A DNA stretch of 64,000 nt from Thermosipho melanesiensis BI429 (GTDB lineage Bacteria > Thermotogota > Thermotogae > Thermotogales > Fervidobacteriaceae). The notes beneath the pieces are model-generated. The model was not told where the DNA came from and searched no databases. It worked only from the letters and a program-made list of their open reading frames with translations. The stretch spans positions 124,001 to 188,000 of the forward strand of contig NC_009616.1 in NCBI RefSeq assembly GCF_000016905.1, written 5' to 3'. The translations under genes and the position numbers were made by a program. Shown piece by piece: positions 8,635 to 15,503 of the stretch; the first letter of the stretch is position 1, and each line of letters opens with the position of its first letter.

Positions 8635-11001
8635 CTAATCTTTTTTTACCTTATATTTCAAAATTCCTGTTTTTGTTACTAGATAAAGATACTCATCATC
8701 TACTTCAGTTGACAATACTTCCGTATCAAGTTTTTCAATAATTCTCAAAACCCTTCTCTCAGGTATATCTATTATTGTTATAAAGTTCTTACCTACAGTA
8801 AGTAAGTAGTTCCCTACTCTACTAATAGAAATATTTCCAATCCATCCTTCTCCAATATAATTCCCTGTGGTTGAACCTATATCGTAAAATAAAAATCCAT
8901 AACTCCTTGTAACAGCTAATACTTCATTTCTATAAATAATTACATCAGATATATCTATACCTTTATTTTCAAACTCTGGAACATTTAAAAGTAACTCAAG
9001 TTTGGGAATATAAATTTGTTTGTTTGTAAACATAATAAGATAATTATCAACAACTTTTATTCTTCCATATTGCCCTTTTAAATCTATTATTTTATTTCCT
9101 GAAGGATCCCAAAAACTAACTATTTCTCCTGCATTATTTGCAGTATATACTCCCTCTTGGGTAGCAAGAAAATCGGTAACATAAACAACGTTATACTTCT
9201 TCTTTATCGCAGGGCTATAAAAGTATATTTCATTTGGTGTCCTAAAAGATACTCCACCAAAACTTCTCTTAAGGTTAAATATTGGCCCTTCTAACAATTT
9301 CGTTCCATTACCATAAAGCCCATCAGGACCACCTGTATAAATAACTGATTTAAAGATGGCAATCTGATTTCCAGGAAAATCCAATTTTTTCTCAAAATCT
9401 ACAATTATTGAATCCGATATTTTTGCTCCATCAAATCTATACGGTCTAAGCTTTGATAAATATACTTCCTTTTCTTTTTCGGTCTTAGAAACATATTCCC
9501 TATAATTATCATCTTTATACTCCGGAATTTTTATTTCACCAAATTCAAAAAGTTGTTTTAACTTTTCTACAAAATCATTAGAAGAATAAAATGTATATGC
9601 ATCACCATCTATCTGAACTAGTTCCATATCTTTAAGTTTGGCAGAGGTTACAGAAACAACACCATCTCCTGTTCCTTTCACTAATTCAGGATAAAATTTT
9701 TCAAGCGTACTACCTTTTACATCAACACCAAAAGGAGGTTTGGTTCCCATAAAAGATACCATTTTTACATTATTTTTCTTAGATAAATCTACAAGCTTTT
9801 CCAACACCTTTGAATCGGGTAAAATTTCGCTCCAATATGTGTTTATAGTTTCTATAAATGTATATATATGAGTTTGCAAAGAAGAAATTACATTAGAATC
9901 TAAATTGTAAATCTTGGAAAGTGCATCAGAAGATTTGCCATACAAAAGTGATCCAAAATATACAGGATTTGCCACATTTGTTCCTCTGAACGGCACAGAA
10001 ACAAAAGCTATATTCCTCACATTACTAATTTCGGGATGTAATACTAAACAATATGCAACTATTAACCCACCAATATCTTGAGCAACTATATCAAACTTAA
10101 AATTTTTAAATCTTTTTAACTCTGATGCCAATCTTTCCGCCTCAAATTCAATATAGCTTTTCAATTCTGAACGTTTAAAATAATCATCTACCATGTCTTT
10201 GTATAACTTTGATCTTACTTCGTATAGAGGATAATTGTAAATCATTATCGTTCTATCAGAAAAAACCACAGACCAAAAGTTTAAATCAGGAGTATCATCG
10301 GATTTAAAATACCCTTTAAAGTTTCTATCTGTACCTGGTACAACCAAAATAGAAGGTTTTGGCGTCAACTTTTCCACCAAAACCTTTATTCCCAACTCTT
10401 GTTTTTTTGGATTTAGAGCAACTATTCCCACTTTTGAACTGTGAAATGATTGTGCTTCAACAAAATATCCTTTTTCATCTTTACCAATATAGCTTCCTGG
10501 AAAAATCCTATATGCCGAACCATCTTCTGGAATATACGCAAGTGCTACATTGTTGTAATCTATACCATAAAAATAATCAGCCGGAAAATAATACCTAAAC
10601 GTAAGTGGAATGTACGCAAAATCTTTTTTTCCGTCTTTTGGAATAACATCATACACCGTATCGATAAACGGAGCATTCTCAAATAATGTCGGAGCTGTTT
10701 CCGGGGTTAGAGGATTTAAATTGAAAGATTTCTCATATGGAAATGCCCCTTTAGGTATGTTAATGTATAAATTTTTAACAATTGTCATTTCTTGTTGAGA
10801 ATTAATCTCAATTTGAGATTTATTCTTCAGAAATTGAGTTAATAAAATTGATAAAGAAACAACAATCACAACAACTATTACTGAAAGGAATAAAAGAACC
10901 TTTCTTTTGTATATAGATTTCAAAATGTCTATTAATTTGTCAACTTTTAGCTTTCCCAAAAAATCTTTCAACTTATTTAAGAGATTTTTAAAAAAATTCA
11001 T
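8635..11001 (-). CDS. Membrane-anchored lipase-fold (alpha/beta hydrolase) protein with Asp at the nucleophile position, plus C-terminal propeller-like domain
   Basis: This 788-residue protein has a cytoplasmic N-terminus and one membrane helix (about 35-57). A beta-rich domain follows, then an alpha/beta-hydrolase core (about 215-480), and a C-terminal repeat region that looks like a beta-propeller. The core resembles triacylglycerol-lipase/PGAP1-like enzymes: the strand ILVVPGT, the nucleophile elbow, FVSVPFRGTN, and the late acid motif GTGDGVVS (D446). At the elbow, where lipases read (A/G)HSxGG, the sequence is AQDIGG (307-312): Asp309 replaces Ser, and the codon GAT is clear. Asp nucleophiles are known in haloalkane dehalogenases and epoxide hydrolases, so altered chemistry or loss of activity are both possible. 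It overlaps the nuclease gene by one base. Confidence 0.72.
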   Translation of the reverse strand: MNFFKNLLNKLKDFLGKLKVDKLIDILKSIYKRKVLLFLSVIVVVIVVSLSILLTQFLKNKSQIEINSQQEMTIVKNLYINIPKGAFPYEKSFNLNPLTPETAPTLFENAPFIDTVYDVIPKDGKKDFAYIPLTFRYYFPADYFYGIDYNNVALAYIPEDGSAYRIFPGSYIGKDEKGYFVEAQSFHSSKVGIVALNPKKQELGIKVLVEKLTPKPSILVVPGTDRNFKGYFKSDDTPDLNFWSVVFSDRTIMIYNYPLYEVRSKLYKDMVDDYFKRSELKSYIEFEAERLASELKRFKNFKFDIVAQDIGGLIVAYCLVLHPEISNVRNIAFVSVPFRGTNVANPVYFGSLLYGKSSDALSKIYNLDSNVISSLQTHIYTFIETINTYWSEILPDSKVLEKLVDLSKKNNVKMVSFMGTKPPFGVDVKGSTLEKFYPELVKGTGDGVVSVTSAKLKDMELVQIDGDAYTFYSSNDFVEKLKQLFEFGEIKIPEYKDDNYREYVSKTEKEKEVYLSKLRPYRFDGAKISDSIIVDFEKKLDFPGNQIAIFKSVIYTGGPDGLYGNGTKLLEGPIFNLKRSFGGVSFRTPNEIYFYSPAIKKKYNVVYVTDFLATQEGVYTANNAGEIVSFWDPSGNKIIDLKGQYGRIKVVDNYLIMFTNKQIYIPKLELLLNVPEFENKGIDISDVIIYRNEVLAVTRSYGFLFYDIGSTTGNYIGEGWIGNISISRVGNYLLTVGKNFITIIDIPERRVLRIIEKLDTEVLSTEVDDEYLYLVTKTGILKYKVKKD

Positions 11002-11528
11002 TAATTATCCCCCTGCGAACCTTTTTTAAATTTTTTAAATTCATTAATATCCAAGTTTTCAATAAACTTCCTAAATTCTTCACTATCGTTATCCATACTT
11101 TCTCCATCATATTGCAATGTGTATGTGTTATACAACTCATTGGAAATGTAGATTGGAGAATTCGTTTTTAGTGCAAGAATTATCGCATCAGAAGGCCTTG
11201 CATCAAATTCTAAAAAGTATCCTTCATTCTCCTCTTCAGTAACAGTTAAATCTCTAAGAATAACTTTTGCATAGTAAGTACTATCTACAATTTTATTTAT
11301 CAATACCTTTTCTACTTTTGATTCTAATCCTTCTACCATTGAAAGTAACAAATCATGTGTCAAAGGTCTTTCAAAAGAAACGTTTTCAAGTATCATAGCA
11401 ATAACACTTGCTTCGCAAGCCCCTATCCAAATAGGAAGAATTTTTTTTGTTCCTTCTACTTTCAAAATTACCACTGGAGAATTATTCAACTTGTCTAAAA
11501 CTAAAGACTCAACCTTAACTTTTTTCAT
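11001..11528 (-). CDS. Bifunctional nuclease family protein (DUF151, TM0160-like)
   Basis: The product is a single DUF151 domain followed by an acidic and basic tail. Recognisable stretches are 'VVILKVEGTKKILPIWIG', ACEA, RPLTHDLL and the highly conserved FDARPSDAIILALK. Members of this family have been reported to have RNase and DNase activity, and a T. maritima member (TM0160) has a known structure. The start at 11528 is chosen because AAAGGAGG lies 7 bases before this ATG; a longer frame begins at 11564 without a good ribosome site. It overlaps plsC by 14 bases, so the two are translationally coupled. Confidence 0.9.
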   Translation of the reverse strand: MKKVKVESLVLDKLNNSPVVILKVEGTKKILPIWIGACEASVIAMILENVSFERPLTHDLLLSMVEGLESKVEKVLINKIVDSTYYAKVILRDLTVTEEENEGYFLEFDARPSDAIILALKTNSPIYISNELYNTYTLQYDGESMDNDSEEFRKFIENLDINEFKKFKKGSQGDN

Positions 11529-12270
11529 CAAAATTCCTCCTTTCCAACATCTTAACCCCCTCAATTATTATATTACGCACATGATTTCTTAAGTCTTCCT
11601 CACTTTCAAAAAGACTAGGATCAACCAATTCATGAATTTTTATGTAAACAGGATATCTATTTAACATTAAACTCTTTTTTCTCAAAACTTTATGCACGCC
11701 CCATATTGAAACAGGTAAGATTTTAACTTTGTATTTAAAAGCTATTTCTAAACTTTTCTTTTTAAACTCTAAAACGTTTCCATCATGACTTCTTGTACCT
11801 TCAGGAAAGATTATAAAATGAACACCAAATTTTAACTTTTCTACTACTTGCTTTAAAGCCATTGCCGTTTTTCTTACATTTCCCCTGTCAATTAACACAC
11901 TTCCCAAATATTTTAAATACCAATTTATACCTGGAACCTTTCCCAATTCTCGTTTTGCAATAAACGCCACTGGTGCAACATAACCAATTATCAAAGGTAT
12001 ATCTAGAGCACTCTGATGGTTAGCAACAACAATAAAGTTCTCACCTAAATTTGGTTTCTCACCAAAAACATGCACTTTTATACCCAACAACCTAAATGCC
12101 ATTCTTCCAAAAACTTCAATTTGATGTATGACAAATCTCCTTGACAAATTCTTGTTAAAAAGTCCAACAAGAAAACCTATAAATAAAACTATAGAACCAT
12201 ACACAACTATGTAAATAAATGCACCAACTAAAAAATAAATTGTGTAAAAAAACCTAAAAAAGTTTTTCAT
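11515..12270 (-). CDS. plsC: 1-acyl-sn-glycerol-3-phosphate acyltransferase
   Basis: This 251-residue membrane-associated acyltransferase has an N-terminal hydrophobic stretch (about 8-35). The catalytic HxxxxD box appears as NHQSALD and the glycerophosphate-binding box as FPEGTRS; both are diagnostic. It makes phosphatidic acid from lysophosphatidic acid in the inner leaflet. The start overlaps the stop of thiI by 4 bases (ATGA). The last bases overlap the nuclease gene. Length and motifs are standard for bacterial PlsC. Confidence 0.94.
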   Translation of the reverse strand: MKNFFRFFYTIYFLVGAFIYIVVYGSIVLFIGFLVGLFNKNLSRRFVIHQIEVFGRMAFRLLGIKVHVFGEKPNLGENFIVVANHQSALDIPLIIGYVAPVAFIAKRELGKVPGINWYLKYLGSVLIDRGNVRKTAMALKQVVEKLKFGVHFIIFPEGTRSHDGNVLEFKKKSLEIAFKYKVKILPVSIWGVHKVLRKKSLMLNRYPVYIKIHELVDPSLFESEEDLRNHVRNIIIEGVKMLERRNFDEKS

Positions 12271-13436
12271 AAATCCCTCCCCAATGTATAACTTTTTATT
12301 TCTCTATATGCTTTCTCTTCCAAATCGTGCAATTCCTTTAACCCACTTTCTAAATCCCTTAAAATTTCAACCGATGAGTTTGTTGCCGGATTCTTTGGCG
12401 CAAAAGCCACACAACTATCTATATACGGCAAAATGGAAATTTCATATGTACCTATCTCTTTTGCTTTCTCTACAATGTCAATCTTTTCAAATCCAATCAA
12501 AGGACGCAAAACAGGAACATTTGATGCATCTTCAATGGAAGCTAAATTGGATAAAGTTTGACTTGCGACTTGGGCAATATTTTCACCTGTGATAAGCGCT
12601 TTAGCATGCCTTTTTCTTGAAAGTTTATTTGCAATTCTCATCATACTTCTTCTTTGTAAAATTAAAGAGTATTTATCAGGTGCATTTTTCTTAATGTATT
12701 GCTGTACCTCAGTAAAAGAAACAATATTAGCCTTAATAGGTTCTGGTGAATATTTGGCTAAAATACTAGCCAAATCTAATACCTTCTTTGCAGATTTTTC
12801 ACTGGTAAACGGTGGACTCAAAAAGCTTAAAGTTTCTATCTTTAATCCTCGCTTTAACATATACCAACCCGCCACTGGGCTATCAATTCCACCACTTAAA
12901 AGCAAAATTGCTTTTCCAGAAACACCTACTGGAAATCCTCCATACAATCTTTCTTTCCCAACAAAAATAAAAGCCTCTTTTTCTTTAAGTTCTATCCCAA
13001 CAGTAATTTCAGGATTGTGTACATCAACTTTTAAATTTTTAAATTTTTCAAGCACAAAAGCACCAATATATGCACTTAATTCGTGTGAAGTCAAAGGAAA
13101 TTGTTTGTATGACCTCTTTGTTTGAACTTTAAAAGTTTTTTCATCTTTTAAGCTCAAAGTCAATAGTTCTTTCACAGCTTCTTTTATCTCATCTAAATCA
13201 TGACTAGTTGCATATGCATAACTAAAACTATGTATGCCAAAAACATACCTTAGACGCTCTTTTATTTCTTCAAAAGACATTCCTTTTAACCTTATAATTA
13301 TTCTTCCATACCTTTTATTTACTTCAGGTGGTTTAACTATTTTTCTTATGTTATCAATCAATTTTTTTTCAAAATATCCTCTGTTTTTTCCTTTTAAACC
13401 TATCTCTGAATATCTTACAACAACTACAGGTTCCAT
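12267..13436 (-). CDS. thiI: tRNA 4-thiouridine synthase ThiI (no rhodanese domain)
   Basis: This 389-residue protein has an N-terminal ferredoxin-like plus THUMP RNA-binding region (1-165). The PP-loop ATPase domain follows, with the pyrophosphate loop LLSGGIDSPVAGW near 180-190, and the conserved DSCVAFAPKNPATN segment near residue 345. ThiI adenylates U8 of tRNA and takes persulfide sulfur from a cysteine desulfurase. The C-terminal rhodanese domain of the E. coli enzyme is absent, as in Bacillus-type ThiI, so the sulfur relay must use another donor. It overlaps plsC by 4 bases and follows the csoR-like gene by 36 bases. Confidence 0.95.
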   Translation of the reverse strand: MEPVVVVRYSEIGLKGKNRGYFEKKLIDNIRKIVKPPEVNKRYGRIIIRLKGMSFEEIKERLRYVFGIHSFSYAYATSHDLDEIKEAVKELLTLSLKDEKTFKVQTKRSYKQFPLTSHELSAYIGAFVLEKFKNLKVDVHNPEITVGIELKEKEAFIFVGKERLYGGFPVGVSGKAILLLSGGIDSPVAGWYMLKRGLKIETLSFLSPPFTSEKSAKKVLDLASILAKYSPEPIKANIVSFTEVQQYIKKNAPDKYSLILQRRSMMRIANKLSRKRHAKALITGENIAQVASQTLSNLASIEDASNVPVLRPLIGFEKIDIVEKAKEIGTYEISILPYIDSCVAFAPKNPATNSSVEILRDLESGLKELHDLEEKAYREIKSYTLGRDL

Positions 13437-13472
13437 CTAATACCACCCTCCAGTATTATATTCTACCATAGT

Positions 13473-13745
13473 CTAAACAATTTTGTTTAAATACTTTATA
13501 ACCTCCTCAAGTTCTTTTATTTTTACATCTACTTCTTCCGGATTGTTTGAAGACACAGCGCTTTTCACACAAGTTTCTAAATGTGAGTTCAATACCTCAA
13601 CATTAGCTTTTTTAAGGAGAGATATGGTGGCAAGAATTTGTTTTGAAATGTCTATACAATATCTTCCTTCTTCTATCATTTTCATAACTGCCTCAAGCTG
13701 CCCTCTGGCATTCTTTAGTGTTTTTAACGCATTTTTATGTTTCAT
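13473..13745 (-). CDS. csoR: CsoR/RcnR-family metal-sensing repressor, Cu(I)-type ligands
   Basis: The 90-residue all-helical protein (DUF156) contains C30, H55 and C59, with the 25 and 4 residue spacing of the Cu(I) ligands C36/H61/C65 in M. tuberculosis CsoR. Tyr29 also matches the second-shell Tyr. It therefore most likely senses copper and releases DNA when loaded. GGGAGG lies 7 bases before the ATG at 13745; the longer frame from 13775 has no ribosome site. No copper ATPase or chaperone follows. Instead the next gene, 36 bases on, is thiI, so the target may be itself or a distant copper gene. The ligand set is seen directly; the metal is inferred. Confidence 0.88.
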   Translation of the reverse strand: MKHKNALKTLKNARGQLEAVMKMIEEGRYCIDISKQILATISLLKKANVEVLNSHLETCVKSAVSSNNPEEVDVKIKELEEVIKYLNKIV

Positions 13746-13779
13746 GTCCAAACCTCCCAAAATTCTTTTACACAAATGA

Positions 13780-13809
13780 ATTATATCATATAGTTAAATG
13801 TACTTTAAC
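13780..13809 (-). promoter_or_regulatory. Extended -10 promoter and inverted repeat upstream of csoR
   Basis: On the minus strand TGATATAAT (13780-13788) is an extended -10 element. Just upstream, GTTAAA/TTTAAC (13793-13798 and 13804-13809) form an inverted repeat with a 5-base spacer over the -35 area. It may be the autoregulatory operator of the csoR product, but it lacks the G tracts of known CsoR sites. Confidence 0.5.
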
Positions 13810-13826
13810 AAACCATTTTTACATAT

Positions 13827-13874
13827 TTTCTGTCGATCTTAGATAGCACAAAAACCCCTAGGGATCGACAGAAA
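13827..13874. repeat. Perfect 12-bp inverted repeat in the CRISPR leader
   Basis: TTTCTGTCGATC (13827-13838) and GATCGACAGAAA (13863-13874) are exact reverse complements separated by 24 bases. The loop ends in the palindrome CCCTAGGG. It lies 112 bases before the first repeat, in otherwise very AT-rich leader DNA with no gene. It could be a recruitment site for the adaptation machinery, a protein-binding site, or a hairpin between the csoR operon and the array. Confidence 0.85.
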
Positions 13875-13940
13875 TTTTTGTTAATTTTTATTACAACATA
13901 CTCAATTTATTTACACTTTACAGATTTATATTATTAAAAG

Positions 13941-13969
13941 TTGCAAAAAAATATTTTTTGTAATATAAT
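13941..13969 (+). promoter_or_regulatory. CRISPR leader promoter
   Basis: TTGCAA (13941-13946) and TATAAT (13964-13969) are spaced 17 bases apart, 16 bases before the first repeat. The direction agrees with the ATTGAAAC 3' end of the repeats, the usual 5' handle of mature crRNA in type I and III systems. The rest of 13776-13985 holds the inverted repeat and AT-rich DNA only. Confidence 0.82.
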
Positions 13970-13985
13970 ATTTATGAAAACTATG

Positions 13986-14684
13986 GTTTCTACCTTACCT
14001 TGGAGGAATTGAAACTATATCTTATTGAGGCTAAGTGGACGTGCATTTTATGTTTCTACCTTACCTTGGAGGAATTGAAACATGTTGGATTTCTTCTTTT
14101 ATCAAGTGTGATAGAAATAAGTTTCTACCTTACCTTGGAGGAATTGAAACTAACAAAAAATGTTGTATTGGATTGACGTCGTACTAAGTTTCTACCTTAC
14201 CTTGGAGGAATTGAAACAGACATTAACGCAAATACTGCTCTTGCCGCTCTTGCTTCGTTTCTACCTTACCTTGGAGGAATTGAAACTTAAGTAAGTTTTT
14301 GGATGGCAAGAGAAGTTTAAATGTTTCTACCTTACCTTGGAGGAATTGAAACTGTGGATGAAAGAATTAGAATTCCCACACCATACACGGTTTCTACCTT
14401 ACCTTGGAGGAATTGAAACTGTACGATGACTCTGGTCGGATTCTACACTCGTTTGAGTTTCTACCTTACCTTGGAGGAATTGAAACAAATATTGGTGGTG
14501 TTCTTCCTCAAGAATTTTTGGAGTTTCTACCTTACCTTGGAGGAATTGAAACACATTATTGTCATCCTCTGTAACTAGTTACAACACGCCGTTTTTTCTT
14601 ACCTTTGAGAAATTGAAACATCTCTCCTTGAGGGAAATTCGTTGAGGCCCTTTGAACTTTTTACCCTACCTTGAAAGTTGAAAC
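13986..14684 (+). CRISPR. CRISPR array: 9 identical 30-nt repeats plus 2 decayed repeats at the trailer end
   Basis: The repeat begins GTTTCTACCTTACC and ends GGAATTGAAAC. Perfect copies start at 13986, 14052, 14121, 14188, 14257, 14323, 14390, 14457 and 14523, with spacers of 36-39 bases. Two degenerate copies follow, at 14591-14619 (29 nt) and about 14657-14684 (28 nt), still ending in GAAAC. Decay at the far end and a promoter at the low-coordinate end place the leader on the left and transcription on the + strand. The ATTGAAAC terminus fits type I-A/I-B or III systems. No cas gene occurs in this window, so the Cas proteins must be encoded elsewhere. Confidence 0.98.
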
Positions 14685-14742
14685 TTATATATCCATGTTA
14701 AAATTCCAATAGTAGATATACTTACATTAAGGAGGCATAAAA

Positions 14743-15270
14743 ATGGACTTTTGGAAAATTGTCCTTTTCTCTGTTCTCATATTAATGCTTTCTCCTTTTC
14801 AAGTGGAGGTTTCTTCTCATGAAAAGCAAGCATGGTTGAAAAAGGTTAAGGAATACGATGGTGTTCCCTACAAATGGGGAGGAAATTCAAAAGAGGGTAT
14901 AGATTGCTCAGGACTTGTAATAGAACTTTATCATGCAATTGGAATATTTCTTTTTAAATACGAGAATACTTTGTTACTAGATGTAAGTGCTGATGTGTTG
15001 TTCAAATACAATACACGTCCAATAGAATTTTCTGAGTTAGAACCTGGAGATTTGATTTTTTATGATACCGAAAACGATGGAATAATAGATCACGTAGCTA
15101 TTTTTGCAAAAAAGGAAAATGGCATAATTTGGGTTTGGGATGCAACCGACAAAATTGGTAATACGGTAATAAACAAAGTGAGCCTGAGACCAGCGTTTGA
15201 ATTACCTCACAGGTACCCAAAGTTTGGAAGACCTCTCAAAATCACAAATTTGCTCAGTGAATTTTTCTAA
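14743..15270 (+). CDS. Exported NlpC/P60-family cysteine hydrolase
   Basis: The 175-residue product begins with a signal peptide or membrane anchor (about 1-22). A single NlpC/P60 domain follows: YKWGGNSKEGIDCSGL with the catalytic Cys55, LEPGDLIFYD, and DHVAIF with the catalytic His117. Family members cleave peptide or amide bonds in peptidoglycan stems. AAGGAGG lies 8 bases before the ATG. The gene stands alone between the decayed end of the CRISPR array and a further repeat remnant at 15436, so it seems to have entered or split an older array. It could act in cell-wall turnover or be a cargo gene; the peptidoglycan role is inferred. Confidence 0.88.
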   Translation: MDFWKIVLFSVLILMLSPFQVEVSSHEKQAWLKKVKEYDGVPYKWGGNSKEGIDCSGLVIELYHAIGIFLFKYENTLLLDVSADVLFKYNTRPIEFSELEPGDLIFYDTENDGIIDHVAIFAKKENGIIWVWDATDKIGNTVINKVSLRPAFELPHRYPKFGRPLKITNLLSEFF

Positions 15271-15435
15271 AAAAATAACAATTTTCGGCATTTTTTTAAC
15301 TATCATAGTTATTAATCAATAACTAAAATTTACAACAAATTTTAATTACTAATAAAACATAGACAAAATGGTTTGAAATCTTACTAATTTTATAAGTTAT
15401 ATCATACAAGTTATTAATCCAAAAAATATTGAATT

Positions 15436-15460
15436 GTTTTTTATACCTTACCTTGAAAAT
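15436..15460 (+). repeat. Displaced, decayed CRISPR repeat remnant
   Basis: This 25-base stretch starts GTTTTTTA and contains TACCTTACCTTG, an exact 12-base match to the CRISPR repeat core, followed by AAAAT instead of the normal end. It lies about 750 bases beyond the last recognisable repeat, past the NlpC/P60 gene. The surrounding 15271-15467 is AT-rich and holds no gene that I can see. Confidence 0.7.
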
Positions 15461-15467
15461 AAAAAAT

Positions 15468-15497
15468 AAACCCCTCCATTTTTCAATGGAAGGGTTT
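15468..15497 (-). terminator. Intrinsic terminator of the heterodimeric exporter operon
   Basis: AAACCC-CTCCATT and AATGGA-AGGGTTT form a long stem with one mismatch and a 4-base loop. It sits 7 bases after the stop of the exporter gene on the minus strand, with T/A runs on both sides. Confidence 0.85.
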
Positions 15498-15503
15498 CAT
15501 AAA

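Noticed and set aside
12589-13125. 178-residue plus-strand frame opposite thiI
   Set aside because: It lies antisense to a well conserved gene, has no ribosome site and its composition mirrors thiI codons.
13776-15503. cas genes near the CRISPR array
   Set aside because: None of the neighbouring products (csoR, thiI, NlpC/P60, ABC exporter) matches a Cas family.
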